The notes: generated by a model from the sequence alone, not told the origin. 64,000 nucleotides of DNA from Nitratireductor thuwali (GCF_036621415.1 NZ_CP030941.1:3346001-3410000); one strand, 5' to 3'; positions 30,175-41,503 are shown, numbered from the stretch's first letter. Made by a program: numbers and translations.

Positions 30175-30750
30175 ATGGGGCTTTTCGTGCAAAGCATTTC
30201 AAAAAGGCGCATCGCCGCCGCCGCCTTTCTCGCATCTTCCGCCATTCTCGCCGGCTGCCAGCAGGGCAGCGGGCCCAATCTCGGCATCGGCGCCCAGAAC
30301 GCCGAACCCGCGGCGGAGGCGATACGCGAGAGCGAATTGCGCGCCTATTGCCCGCCGGTTTCGCTGCGCGAAGGCACCGCCTATTTCCGCACCTATGAAA
30401 GGGGCGCCGAAGGAGACGACAGCAAGATCATCTACCAGGCGTCGATCGACGACGTCACCCGCGCCTGCAAATACCAGGGGACGCCCTCGATCACGGTGGC
30501 CGTGGCCGGCAGGATCGTGCCTGGCCCCAGCGGCCGGGTCGGCACCATCACCATGCCTATCCGCATCGCGGCCATGCGCGGCGACGAGGTGATCTATTCC
30601 CAGCTCTTCAAGCATCAGGTGTCGATCAGCGACACGGCGGGCGCCACGCAGTTCCTGTTCACCGACCCCGACATCGCCATTCCCGGCGGCATAGACCGGG
30701 GCGTGCAGCTTTTCGTCGGCTACGACGAGGGCCCTTACGACACGCCGTAG
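30175..30750 (+). CDS. Lipoprotein of unknown function
   Basis: A 191-aa protein from ATG 30175. A basic n-region (SISKRR) and hydrophobic core end in LAGC, a good lipobox with C28 as the lipidated residue. The mature part has two cysteines (AYCPPVSLREG and RACKYQG) and a beta-rich pattern with VAVAGRIVPGPSGRVG, typical of a conserved rhizobial outer-membrane-side lipoprotein. No enzyme motif. The 277 bp upstream, to thrC, shows no further gene. Confidence 0.85.
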   Translation: MGLFVQSISKRRIAAAAFLASSAILAGCQQGSGPNLGIGAQNAEPAAEAIRESELRAYCPPVSLREGTAYFRTYERGAEGDDSKIIYQASIDDVTRACKYQGTPSITVAVAGRIVPGPSGRVGTITMPIRIAAMRGDEVIYSQLFKHQVSISDTAGATQFLFTDPDIAIPGGIDRGVQLFVGYDEGPYDTP

Positions 30751-30812
30751 GACGCTGCGCCTCGAACTGACCTCCGCCAACCCGGTCGAAGACCGCAGGG
30801 AGAGCCGGGACC

Positions 30813-31502
30813 TCAGATATCGGCCGAAAATTCCGACAGGGCGGCGATGACGCCGCCGAGGTCGTGCATGCGGCTGACGGTCGTTTCCGCGCCCGCCTCC
30901 ATCAGCATGTCGGCGTGGCGGGGATGGCTGTGGGAGGCGCCGGTGAAGCCGATGACCCGCATGCCGGCCGCCCGCGCGCCGGTGATGCCGTGGACCGAAT
31001 CCTCGACCACGAAGCAGGCGCCGGGCCGCGCGCCCATGCGCTCGGCCGCGTGGAGGAACACGTCCGGCGCGGGCTTGGGAAGCTTGCTCGGCGTTTCGAG
31101 CGACGAAAAGATGACGCCCTCGAACAGCGGGGCGAGCCTCGTGCGCTTAAGCATGGCGTCGATGCGCTGCGAACTCGAGTTCGAGCAGATGCATTTCTTG
31201 AGCGACAGTCCGGCGACCGCCTCGGCGACGCCAGGGATCGCCTTGACCTCCTTGCGCAGCCTGTCGTCCACCTTCGCTTCGGCGTGATCGATCAGCGACG
31301 CCTGGAACAGCATCTGCGCCTCCTGCTCGATGGACAACAGGATATCCCGGAAGGTCAGGCCGGAATAGCGCTCCGCGAGCTCCTCGGCCGAAATCTCATA
31401 GCCCGCCTCGCGCAGCATCTGCGCTTCGACGCGCGCGGCGACGATCTCCGAATCGACCAGAACGCCGTCGCAGTCGAAGATGATGAGTTCGGGGGAGGGC
31501 AT
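30813..31502 (-). CDS. HAD-superfamily hydrolase, subfamily IA (phosphoglycolate/sugar phosphatase-like)
   Basis: A 229-aa protein. Motif I is D10-x-D12 in IIFDCDGVLVDSE; motif II is the Ser of CSNSSSQRI; motif III includes K near SKLPKPAPDVF and the VVEDSVHGITGARAAGM acid loop. Such proteins dephosphorylate sugar phosphates or phosphoglycolate; substrate cannot be told. The start is chosen at MPSPELIIF; 22 more codons are open upstream but overlie the terminator of the next gene. Confidence 0.92.
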   Translation of the reverse strand: MPSPELIIFDCDGVLVDSEIVAARVEAQMLREAGYEISAEELAERYSGLTFRDILLSIEQEAQMLFQASLIDHAEAKVDDRLRKEVKAIPGVAEAVAGLSLKKCICSNSSSQRIDAMLKRTRLAPLFEGVIFSSLETPSKLPKPAPDVFLHAAERMGARPGACFVVEDSVHGITGARAAGMRVIGFTGASHSHPRHADMLMEAGAETTVSRMHDLGGVIAALSEFSADI

Positions 31503-31524
31503 GGCATATCCATTATCGGGGAAG

Positions 31525-31561
31525 AAAAAACGCACCCGCCAAATAGGCCGTGGCGGGTGCG
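31525..31561 (-). terminator. Rho-independent terminator of the VWA-domain gene
   Basis: Perfect 10-bp stem CGCACCCGCC (31531-31540) and GGCGGGTGCG (31552-31561), followed on the minus strand by six T residues (31525-31530). It lies about 40 bp after the VWA gene stop. Confidence 0.9.
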
Positions 31562-31600
31562 ATATCAATCGCCGGAACAGCTATCGAATGGCGCAAGCGG

Positions 31601-33238
31601 CTATTCGATGGCGATTTCCGTGCGTTCCCCGGCGGTCACGGTCACCTTGCGGCGCTCCTCCGCCCGGTCGCCCTGATAGGTGACGAGCACCTCATATTCG
31701 CCCGGATGGAACGTATCCTGCGCTTCCTCGCCGTAAGTGCCGGTGATCTTCTCCTGCCGGCCCTGGATGTTCTTCGTGGCTTCGAGGAAATCGATGCGGT
31801 AGGCGCCCGGCGCCGAGACGGCAAGCACCCCGGCATTCAGGTTGATCACAGTCTCCGTGCGCTCGCCGGCCTTGACGCTTACCGGCTGGCTTGCCTGCGC
31901 CTGGCCGAGCCTGGCGACGAGCAGATAGTCGCCGGGCGGCACGTCCATGCCGCCGCCCGGGCCGTACTGGCCGGTGATCTTCTTGCGGTTGCCGTTGATG
32001 TCGGCCTTGGCCGCTTCGACGTCGAAGCGCACGCTGGAGCCTTCCACTTCGGGACCGCCTTGCGCATAGACGGCGGCGGGGACCACGACGCCCGATCCTA
32101 TGACCATTTCGACGGCGATGTCGGCGCCGGCGGCAAGCTCCATGCTCTCCTCGGCTGTGGCCTTGCCGATCTTGCCGGTGATGGTGATGGGACCGGCCGC
32201 CGCATAGACCGAGGTCTTGCCGTAGCCGCCGTCCTGGCCGCCCTCGAAAGCGACATCGACCCGCGCGTTCTTGTCGGCCTCGACATCTTCGGCCGACCGC
32301 TTCGGCGTGACCGTCACGCGGCCGGCATCGAGCACGGCGACGATTTCCTGCATCGTATCGGCCGACAGGTCGACTTCCTGCTCTTTGGTGATGCGGCCAA
32401 TCCTGGTGCGGACCAGATAGCGGCCTTCGGGCAGGCTGGCTTCGAACACGCCGCCATAGCCGCCGGCCTCGCTGCTGGCCGACGGCCCGTCGGCGAGGAT
32501 GGGATGGAAGTCCCAGCGCACCTCGTTGCTGTTTTCGAGCGCCGGACCGTCATCGGACAGCTTGGCCGTGGCCTTGACGTTGAACTCCAGGGACGCCGGC
32601 TCAGGTTCAGGCTCGGGCGTGGCGGCGACGGTGCTTTGCAGCGCCTCGGCCAATTGTCCGGCATCGTCTGCCTTGAAATACCGGCCGCCGGTGCTTTCGG
32701 CCAGGCACGCCACCTGCCGGCCTTCGTCGTCGGAAAGTCCGAAGCCGACGACATGGGCGGTGAAGTCGATGCCGGCCGCTTCGAGCTCGGCGGCGAGCGC
32801 GCAGGGGTCCGCCTCGCAGGTCTCGAGCCCGTCCGTGACGAGGATCACGGTGGCCGCGTCCTCCTGGTATTTCAGCGTTTCGGCGCCCATGCGCACGGCG
32901 TCGGTCAGCGGCGTCTTGCCCTTGGGGTTGAGCCGGTCGGCGAACTGCGTGATCGCCGCGGCCGTGCCGGGCGCGGGGGGAACGGCAAGCTCTATGTCCG
33001 AGCAGGAGCCTTTCTCGCGGTGCCCGTAGGCGATGAGGCCAAGTTGGCTTTCCTGCGGGACCGAGGCCAGGACCTCGCGCAAGGCCTCACGCGCGATCTC
33101 GATCTTGGTGACACCGGAAATCTGGCCCCACATGGAGCCTGATGCATCGAGGACGATGATGGTTTTGCCGGTCTGGGAAAAGGCTGGAACCACCCAGAAC
33201 AGGGCGGCTAGGAAGGCAAGCAGGCGAACTGGTCGCAT
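31601..33238 (-). CDS. Secreted von Willebrand factor A domain protein
   Basis: A 545-aa protein with a signal peptide (MRPVRLLAFLAALFWVV..., cleavage near AFS-Q). The VWA domain starts at once with an intact MIDAS, D31-A-S33-G-S35. The rest (about 210-545) is a series of beta-sandwich-like repeats, each with a V(T/K)AGERTE(T/I)-like ending and GEYEV/GDYLLV/GRYLV motifs, suggesting repeated carbohydrate-binding or Ig-like modules. Probably a periplasmic or surface metal-dependent binding protein. It is followed by a strong terminator, so it is likely a single-gene unit. Confidence 0.88.
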   Translation of the reverse strand: MRPVRLLAFLAALFWVVPAFSQTGKTIIVLDASGSMWGQISGVTKIEIAREALREVLASVPQESQLGLIAYGHREKGSCSDIELAVPPAPGTAAAITQFADRLNPKGKTPLTDAVRMGAETLKYQEDAATVILVTDGLETCEADPCALAAELEAAGIDFTAHVVGFGLSDDEGRQVACLAESTGGRYFKADDAGQLAEALQSTVAATPEPEPEPASLEFNVKATAKLSDDGPALENSNEVRWDFHPILADGPSASSEAGGYGGVFEASLPEGRYLVRTRIGRITKEQEVDLSADTMQEIVAVLDAGRVTVTPKRSAEDVEADKNARVDVAFEGGQDGGYGKTSVYAAAGPITITGKIGKATAEESMELAAGADIAVEMVIGSGVVVPAAVYAQGGPEVEGSSVRFDVEAAKADINGNRKKITGQYGPGGGMDVPPGDYLLVARLGQAQASQPVSVKAGERTETVINLNAGVLAVSAPGAYRIDFLEATKNIQGRQEKITGTYGEEAQDTFHPGEYEVLVTYQGDRAEERRKVTVTAGERTEIAIE

Positions 33239-33336
33239 GAAAGTTCTCCATTCAGGAACGCATCGCATCCTTTCCCCGAGGCAACATTACACAGTCCGCC
33301 GGCGCCGGCAATTCGGCAGCCTCCTTGACGGAAAAT

Positions 33337-33352
33337 TTACCCTCCTCGGTAA
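33337..33352. promoter_or_regulatory. Palindrome in the ccrM leader
   Basis: TTACC (33337-33341) and GGTAA (33348-33352) are exact inverted repeats 6 bp apart, about 45 bp upstream of the ccrM start, followed by TAAC and TTAAC words. In Caulobacter, ccrM is driven by CtrA, which binds TTAA-N7-TTAA. The words here resemble but do not match this; a regulator site is possible. Confidence 0.3.
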
Positions 33353-33385
33353 CCATAACGGCCAGAATTAACAGTGTCAGTTTGA

Positions 33386-35136
<1,751 letters not shown>

Positions 35137-35144
35137 GGATCTTT

Positions 35145-36275
35145 TTACCCTTGCTGCTGTTTCTTCGTGGCGCCTTCTATAGCCGCTTCTATTGCTTTTT
35201 TCATGACGGTGGGAAGGGCCTCGCCGGCAAGTTCGGCCGGCATCGACCACCAGTGGCCGGGCGGCGCTTCCTTCTCCGGTATTTCGGCGCGATAGACGCT
35301 CAACGTAAGCCGGAAATGGGTGAAAGTGTGGGTGATGGCGCCGCATTTCTTCCAGTCGGCCGCGAACGGGGCCGATTCCAGCCCGGTCGAGCCGTCGATC
35401 CGCGCATTCCAGGCGCTTCCGGGAACCTCGCTCATGCCGCCGAGCAGCCCCTCCGCGCGGCGCTGCCTGAGCAGCACGGCGCCGTCCGCGCGCACGGCGA
35501 CGAAGGCCGCGCCCCGCCTTTGCGGCTTGTCGGCCTTGTCCGGCTTGACGGGGAAGGCTTCCTGCGTGCCGGCGGCCAGCGCCTTGCAGTCGGGAGCCAG
35601 CGGACAGAGGATGCAGGCGGGGCGGCGCGGGGTGCAGATGGTGGCGCCGAGATCCATCGTGGCCTGGGCGAAATCGCCCGGCCTGTCGCGCGAAAGCACC
35701 TCCTCGACAAACGCCCTTATCGCCGGCTTGGCCGCCGGCAGCGGCGTTGCGATGGCGGCAAGCCGCGCGACGACCCGCTCCACATTGCCGTCGACCACCG
35801 CCACCGGCCGGTCGTGGGCGATGGCGGCGATGGCGGCGGCGGTGTAGTCGCCGATGCCGGGCAGTTCCTTGAGGCGGGCGACCGTGTCGGGGAAGATGCC
35901 GGCGTGGCGGCCGGCGACCGTTTCGGCGCATTTCTTGAGATTGCGCGCCCGCGAATAATAGCCGAGCCCGGCCCATGCCTTCATGACGTCGTCGACATGC
36001 GCCGCCGCCAGCGCGCCGATGTCGGGCCAGCGCCGCAGGAAGGTCTCGTAATAGGATTTGACGCTGGCCACGGTGGTCTGCTGCAGCATGATCTCCGACA
36101 GCCAAACGCGGTAGGGATCGGGCACGATGCCGGCGCGGCGGTCGCCGGGGCTGACGCGCCACGGCAGGTGCCGGTGGCTGCGGTCGTACCAGGCAAGAAG
36201 CCTGTCGGCGAGCGGCAGATCGCCGGTTCCGCATCCGGCCATATGGGCTGCGCGCCTGTCGATTTGCTGTGTCAT
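35145..36275 (-). CDS. mutY: A/G-specific adenine DNA glycosylase
   Basis: A 376-aa DNA repair enzyme that removes A mispaired with 8-oxoguanine. Catalytic E61 is in WLSEIMLQQTTV, the HhH and GVGDYTA-like loop appear as LPGIGDYTAAAIAAIAHDRP, followed by AVVDGNVERVVARL with the catalytic Asp. The 4Fe-4S motif is C-x6-C-x2-C-x5-C in ICTPRRPACILCPLAPDC. The C-terminal NUDIX-like domain recognises 8-oxoG. Start chosen at MTQQIDRR, which leaves a short divergent promoter region to dciA. Confidence 0.96.
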   Translation of the reverse strand: MTQQIDRRAAHMAGCGTGDLPLADRLLAWYDRSHRHLPWRVSPGDRRAGIVPDPYRVWLSEIMLQQTTVASVKSYYETFLRRWPDIGALAAAHVDDVMKAWAGLGYYSRARNLKKCAETVAGRHAGIFPDTVARLKELPGIGDYTAAAIAAIAHDRPVAVVDGNVERVVARLAAIATPLPAAKPAIRAFVEEVLSRDRPGDFAQATMDLGATICTPRRPACILCPLAPDCKALAAGTQEAFPVKPDKADKPQRRGAAFVAVRADGAVLLRQRRAEGLLGGMSEVPGSAWNARIDGSTGLESAPFAADWKKCGAITHTFTHFRLTLSVYRAEIPEKEAPPGHWWSMPAELAGEALPTVMKKAIEAAIEGATKKQQQG

Positions 36276-36343
36276 GGAATGGTCGATTAGTCTAATATCG
36301 GGCCAAAGGAAATCATTATGGCGCATCGACTGGCGGTATCGGC

Positions 36344-36835
36344 ATGACGGGCAAATGGCGTGGCGGCCATGCCGTGCCGGTGAGCGATCTGGCGAGCGCG
36401 CTGCTCGATCCGGTGCTGCGCCGGCGCGCCGGGCTTTCCATTGACCTCGTCCAGAGCTGGGCCGAGATCGTCGGCGACCGCCTGGCCTCGCGGACGCGCC
36501 CGGAGAAGATCGCCTGGCCGCGCCGGATGCACGAGGACGACCCCTTTCAGCCCGCGACGCTGATCATCGCCTGCGAGGGCCCTGCCGCCCTGCATGTGCA
36601 GCACGAGACGATGGAGATCATCGACCGGGCCAACGCCTTCCTCGGCTTCAACGCGATCGGCCGGGTCAGGATCGTGCAGAAAAAGGTGGAAACGGCAACG
36701 AGCCGGAAGCCGCCGCCGCCGAAACCGCTATCGGCCGATCAGAAGGAAAAGCTCGGCCGCATCACGAGCAAGATCGACGATGACGGCCTGCGCGAAAGCC
36801 TGGAAAGGCTGGGCGCCAGCGTGCTCGGCCGCTAG
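36344..36835 (+). CDS. DciA-like DUF721 protein (helicase-loading family)
   Basis: A 163-aa protein with the DUF721 core: LLDPVLRRRAGLSIDLVQSWAEIVGDRLA, a central VQHETMEIIDRANAFLGF segment, and a basic C-terminal tail with prolines. DciA proteins load the replicative helicase in bacteria without DnaC. The alphaproteobacterial DUF721 proteins are variable, so the role is probable rather than proven. Divergent from mutY and first in a dciA-dsbA-smc row typical of Rhizobiales. Confidence 0.86.
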   Translation: MTGKWRGGHAVPVSDLASALLDPVLRRRAGLSIDLVQSWAEIVGDRLASRTRPEKIAWPRRMHEDDPFQPATLIIACEGPAALHVQHETMEIIDRANAFLGFNAIGRVRIVQKKVETATSRKPPPPKPLSADQKEKLGRITSKIDDDGLRESLERLGASVLGR

Positions 36836-36978
36836 GCCCCGCGGCAACCGCTCGCGATTTCGTGAGCGGGCTGTGGCAATATGCGTTTGGCTTGGACCCG
36901 GCTTTGCCCTATTTCACGCGAACTATCGCTTTCCGCCGAGGGGCGGGTAGCATTCTCACAGGAACAAGGGTGATTCGC

Positions 36979-37680
36979 ATGACCGGAACGATTTCGCGCA
37001 GGCGCGTTCTTACAACCATCGCCGCACTTCCGGCAGTCTCGCTCCTGGCGGCTTGCAGCGACAGCGCCGAGGCGCAACAAGGCAGCACCCCGTCCTCCGA
37101 AACAACGGCTTCCGTGGACGCGCCGGAACCGACCGGAACCGTCGACATGGAAAAGCTGCTGCAGCCGGGGCCGCTCGAAGACAAGGCGCTGGGCGCCGAG
37201 GATGCGCCCGTGACCGTGGTCGAATATGCGTCGATGACCTGCGGCCATTGCGCCAGCTTCCACAACAACACCTATCCCGCGCTCAAGGAAAAATACATCG
37301 ACACCGGCAAGGTGCGCTTCATCATGCGCGAGTTTCCCTTCGATCCGCGCGCGGAGGCCGCCTTCATGCTGGCGCGCTGTTCGGACGACAAATATTTCCC
37401 GATGGTCAATGTGCTGTTCAAGCAGCAGGACAACTGGGCGCGGGCGCAGGATGCCAGCGGCGCATTGCTGCAAATCGCCAAACTGGGCGGTTTTACACAA
37501 GAGTCGTTCCAGGCATGCTTGACGGACCAGAAACTTCTGGACGATGTGAGAGGCGTGCGAAACCGTGCGGCCGAGGAATTCGGCGTGGACGCGACGCCCA
37601 CCTTCTTCATCAACGGGAAGAAGTATTCGGGAGCAATGTCGATTGAGGAGATGTCGGCGATCATCGACCCCCTTCTCTAA
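36979..37680 (+). CDS. DsbA-family thiol oxidoreductase with Tat-like lipoprotein signal
   Basis: A 233-aa protein read from MTGTISRRR. The signal has a twin-arginine SRRRVLTT, a hydrophobic core and a lipobox-like LLAAC with C26. The thioredoxin fold follows, with the active site CGHC at C88-C91 in YASMTCGHCASFHN and a cis-Pro region in GVDATPTFFINGKKY. It probably oxidises or isomerises exported protein thiols while anchored. It lies between dciA and smc, where such a gene is conserved in this order. Confidence 0.93.
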   Translation: MTGTISRRRVLTTIAALPAVSLLAACSDSAEAQQGSTPSSETTASVDAPEPTGTVDMEKLLQPGPLEDKALGAEDAPVTVVEYASMTCGHCASFHNNTYPALKEKYIDTGKVRFIMREFPFDPRAEAAFMLARCSDDKYFPMVNVLFKQQDNWARAQDASGALLQIAKLGGFTQESFQACLTDQKLLDDVRGVRNRAAEEFGVDATPTFFINGKKYSGAMSIEEMSAIIDPLL

Positions 37681-37731
37681 AGGGGCAGGCCGCGCCGGCA
37701 GCACCATGCGCGCACGCGGGAGCATGCGCGC

Positions 37732-40700
37732 ATGAAATTCAGCAAGCTCCGCCTGCTTGGCTTCAAATCCTTCGTGGAGCCCGGAGAGTTCGTCATCGAG
37801 CGCGGGCTGACCGGCGTCGTCGGGCCGAACGGCTGCGGCAAGTCCAACCTCGTCGAGGCGCTGCGCTGGGTGATGGGCGAAAGCTCATACAAGAACATGC
37901 GCGCCTCCGGCATGGACGACGTGATCTTCTCCGGCTCCGGCACGCGGCCCGCCCGCAACACGGCCGAGGTCACGCTTTTCCTCGACAATTCGGACCGCAC
38001 GGCCCCCGCCAGCTTCAACGATGCCGACGAACTGCAGGTTTCGCGCCGCATCGAGCGCGAGGCGGGCTCGGTCTACCGCATCAACGGCAAGGAGGCGCGC
38101 GCCCGCGACGTGCAGCTGCTCTTTGCCGATCAGTCGACCGGCGCCCGCTCGCCTTCGATGGTGGGGCAGGGGCGCATCGGCGAATTGATCCAGGCCAAGC
38201 CCCAGGCCCGCCGGGCGCTTTTGGAGGAAGCGGCGGGCATTTCCGGCCTGCATTCGCGCCGGCACGAGGCCGAATTGCGGCTGCGCGCGGCCGAGCAGAA
38301 CCTGGAACGGCTCGACGATGTGGTGGGCGAACTCGAAAGCCAGATCGAGAGCCTGAAGCGGCAGGCGCGCCAGGCTTCGCGCTTCAAGAACCTTTCGGCT
38401 GAAATCCGCAAGGCCGAGGCGGCGCTGCTGCACCTGCGCTGGAGCCAGGCGAAGGAGCAGGAGGCCGAGGCCAAGTCGGCGCTTTCCGCCGCCACCAGCC
38501 AGGTCGCCGAACGGGCCAGCGCCCAGATGGAAGCCGCCAAGCAGCAGGCGATCGCGGCCAAGCGCCTGCCGGAACTGCGCGAGGCCGAGGCCTCCGCCGC
38601 CGCCGCCCTGCAACGGCTGACCATCGCCCGCACGCAGATGGAGCAGGAGGCCGCCCGCATTCGCAACCGCGCCGCCGAGCTTGAAAAGCGCGTCGAGCAG
38701 ATGAATGCCGACATGGCCCGCGAAGAGCAGATGGTGCGGGACAATGCCGACATATTGAAGCGGCTGGCCGAGGAGGAAGCGGGCCTGCGCGAGGCGGAAG
38801 CCGGTGCCGGCGGCCGCGAGGAGGAGGCGCGCCAGGCGCTGGCCGAAATCAGCACGGACCATGCCGGCAAGGAGGACGCGCTTTCGCAGCTGACGGCGAA
38901 GAAGGCCGAAGCCAGCGCCGTGCGCAGCCAGGCCGAGCGGGCCATCCGCGACACGACCGAACGGCGCGACCGGCTGGCGCGCCAGCTTGCCGATGCGGAC
39001 CGCCAGCTGCAGGAGATCGCCGCGCGCATCGGCGCGCTTCCCGACCCTGCCGAAAAGCAGCGCGAGCTGGAGGCGGCGCTGGCCGGCCAGGAGCAGGCGG
39101 AACGGGATGCGATCGAGGCCGAACAGGCGGTGTTCGCCGCGCGCGCGGCCGAGAACGAAGCGCGCCAGCCGCTTTCGGAGGCCAGGACGCGGCTGCAGAG
39201 CATAGAGACGGAAGCGCGCACGCTGGAGCGCGTCCTGAATGCCGGCGACGACGCCAGGTTTCCCGCCGTTCTGGAACAGGTGCAGGTGGCGCGCGGCTTC
39301 GAGACGGCGCTGGGCGCAGCGCTCGGCGAGGATCTCGACGTGCCGCTCGACCCGGCCGCGCCCGCCCATTGGGGCGGAGCCGGGGCCATGGAGGACGATC
39401 CGGTATTGCCGGCGCCGGCCCGCGCGCTGTCCGAACTGGTGCAGGCCCCGGCCCAGCTTGCGCGCAGGCTGGCGCAGATCGGCATTGTCGAGCCCGAAGA
39501 CGGGGCGCGGCTGCAAGCCCTGCTGCGGCCCGGCCAGCGGCTGGTCAGCCGGGATGGCGCGCTGTGGCGGTGGGACGGCTATCGCGCGAGCGCCGATGCG
39601 CCGACGGCCGCGGCCCAGCGGCTGGCCCAGAAAAATCGCCTTGCCGAGCTGGAAAGGGAGGCAGGGCAGGCGGCCGAGGCCGTCGCCGGCGCCGAGACGG
39701 CGCTGGCCGAAAAGGAGCAGGCGCTCCGCCAGGCCGTGGCGAACGAGCAGGCGGTCCGCGAGCGGCTCCGCTCGGCCCAGCGCGCGGTGGGCGCGGCCCG
39801 CGAGGCGCTGGCGCAGGCGGAGAAGGCTTCGGGCGAACTGGCAAGCCGGCGCAGCGCGCTGACGGAATCGCGTAACCGGCTGGCCGAGGACCATGGTGAG
39901 GCGGTGGACGCCGTCGACAAGGCCGAGGCGGCGCTGGCCTCCGCCCCGGATCTTTCCGAGCTCCAGGCGCGGCTCGACAGCGCATCGTCGCAGGTGACCG
40001 AGGCGCGCGGCAAGGCGGCCGAGGCACGCGCGGCCCATGAGGGCCTGAAACGGGAGGCCGAAGCGCGCCGGCAGCGGCTGGAAGCGATCGCCCGCGAGCG
40101 CCAGAACTGGACCGCCCGCGCCGAAAACGCGAACAAGCAGATCGCCGCGCTCGGCGAGCGGCGCGCCGAGGCAGCAGGCGAACTGGCGAAGCTGGCCGAT
40201 GCGCCCGACGAGATCGAGGCGCAGGGCCGCCAGCTCCTGTCGCAGATCTCGGAGGCCGAAGCGCTGCGCAGGCAGGCGGCGGACCGCCTGCAGGAGGCCG
40301 AGACCCGGCAGGCCGAGCTGGACAAGCGCGCCGCCGCCGCCATCCAGGACCTTTCCAGCGCGCGCGAGGGCAGGGCGCGGGCCGAGGAGCGGGAGGCCGC
40401 CGCCGAGGAACGGCGCAAGGAGGCCGAAGCGCGCATCCAGGAGGCGCTGGGCGTGGCGCCGCATCTGGTCATCAGGCAGGCCGAACTCGACCCTGCCGGT
40501 CCCATGCCGGACATGGCCGAGCTGGAGCGCCGGCTGGAGCGGCTGAAGATCGAGCGCGAGCGGCTGGGCGCGGTCAATCTGCGCGCCGAGGAAGAGCAGC
40601 GCGAATTGAGCGAGCGGCTGGAGCACATCGTCTCCGAGCGCGAGGACGTGATCGAGGCCATCCGCAAGCTGCGCTCGGCCATCCAGAGCCTCAACCGCGA

Positions 40701-41190
40701 GGGGCGCGAAAGGCTGCTGGCCGCGTTCGACGTCGTCAACGAGCAGTTCAAGCGGCTTTTCACCCATCTTTTCGGCGGCGGCACCGCCGAGCTGCAACTG
40801 ATCGAATCCGACGATCCGCTGGAGGCGGGGCTGGAAATCCTCGCCCGCCCGCCGGGCAAGCGCCCGCAGACCATGACGCTGCTTTCGGGCGGCGAGCAGG
40901 CGCTGACGGCCATGGCGCTGATCTTCGCCGTCTTCCTGACCAATCCCGCGCCCATCTGCGTGCTCGACGAGGTGGACGCGCCGCTCGACGATCACAATGT
41001 CGAGCGCTTCTGCAACCTGATGGACGAGATGGCGAGCTCCACGGAGACCCGCTTCGTCATCATCACCCACAACCCGATCACCATGGCCCGCATGAACCGC
41101 CTGTTCGGCGTCACCATGGCCGAACAGGGGGTGAGCCAGCTCGTCTCCGTGGATTTGCAGACGGCCGAGCAGATGCGCGAGGCGAGCTGA
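37732..41190 (+). CDS. smc: Chromosome partition ATPase SMC
   Basis: A 1152-aa SMC with the full layout: N-terminal Walker A GPNGCGKSN (31-39), a long coiled coil, a central hinge (around 500-560, FPAVLEQVQVARGFETAL), a second coiled coil rich in Ala/Glu/Arg, then the signature LLSGGEQALTAMALIFA and Walker B ICVLDEVDAPLDD. With ScpA/ScpB it compacts and segregates the chromosome. The strong Ala/Arg/Glu codon bias produces very long spurious frames on the other strand. Confidence 0.98.
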   Translation: MKFSKLRLLGFKSFVEPGEFVIERGLTGVVGPNGCGKSNLVEALRWVMGESSYKNMRASGMDDVIFSGSGTRPARNTAEVTLFLDNSDRTAPASFNDADELQVSRRIEREAGSVYRINGKEARARDVQLLFADQSTGARSPSMVGQGRIGELIQAKPQARRALLEEAAGISGLHSRRHEAELRLRAAEQNLERLDDVVGELESQIESLKRQARQASRFKNLSAEIRKAEAALLHLRWSQAKEQEAEAKSALSAATSQVAERASAQMEAAKQQAIAAKRLPELREAEASAAAALQRLTIARTQMEQEAARIRNRAAELEKRVEQMNADMAREEQMVRDNADILKRLAEEEAGLREAEAGAGGREEEARQALAEISTDHAGKEDALSQLTAKKAEASAVRSQAERAIRDTTERRDRLARQLADADRQLQEIAARIGALPDPAEKQRELEAALAGQEQAERDAIEAEQAVFAARAAENEARQPLSEARTRLQSIETEARTLERVLNAGDDARFPAVLEQVQVARGFETALGAALGEDLDVPLDPAAPAHWGGAGAMEDDPVLPAPARALSELVQAPAQLARRLAQIGIVEPEDGARLQALLRPGQRLVSRDGALWRWDGYRASADAPTAAAQRLAQKNRLAELEREAGQAAEAVAGAETALAEKEQALRQAVANEQAVRERLRSAQRAVGAAREALAQAEKASGELASRRSALTESRNRLAEDHGEAVDAVDKAEAALASAPDLSELQARLDSASSQVTEARGKAAEARAAHEGLKREAEARRQRLEAIARERQNWTARAENANKQIAALGERRAEAAGELAKLADAPDEIEAQGRQLLSQISEAEALRRQAADRLQEAETRQAELDKRAAAAIQDLSSAREGRARAEEREAAAEERRKEAEARIQEALGVAPHLVIRQAELDPAGPMPDMAELERRLERLKIERERLGAVNLRAEEEQRELSERLEHIVSEREDVIEAIRKLRSAIQSLNREGRERLLAAFDVVNEQFKRLFTHLFGGGTAELQLIESDDPLEAGLEILARPPGKRPQTMTLLSGGEQALTAMALIFAVFLTNPAPICVLDEVDAPLDDHNVERFCNLMDEMASSTETRFVIITHNPITMARMNRLFGVTMAEQGVSQLVSVDLQTAEQMREAS

Positions 41191-41274
41191 CCGAAGAGTC
41201 CTTGCCGATGTGAGGACCGATGTGGTTGACGATCCCGAAAATGCCGCGCCTCCGATTGCGGCACCACCTTTCCA

Positions 41275-41443
41275 CTTCGTCATCCTCGGGCTGTTCGACC
41301 CGAGGATCCATGCCGTGCCAGTCGCAAAGGCCGCGCCGCCCCCGGCATAGGGTTCCGGGTGCCGGAAGCGTTGGGCGTGGTCACAGAAGGAACGGCATGG
41401 ATCCCAGGGTCTCCGCCTTCGGCTCCGCCCTGGGATGACGAAG
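41275..41443. repeat. Cruciform interspersed repeat downstream of smc
   Basis: Two concentric inverted repeats: CTTCGTCATCC (41275-41285) with GGATGACGAAG (41433-41443), and GGATCCATGCCGT (41304-41316) with ACGGCATGGATCC (41392-41404). Each arm is itself palindromic (TCCTCGGG/CCCGAGGA on the left, CCCAGGG/CCCTGGG on the right), giving a cruciform shape. This form is widespread in rhizobial genomes. It fills most of the 313-bp gap 41191-41503; no gene is seen there. Confidence 0.88.
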
Positions 41444-41503
41444 GTTGAGGGGTTGCAGCCAATCACCGAGGCCGGCGACTTGCGGCATCCCGTGCGGCGA
41501 ACC

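Noticed and set aside
35137..36234. Extension of the HAD gene to a 574-aa protein
   Set aside because: The extra part is mutY read in another frame; a normal HAD start is at 35136.
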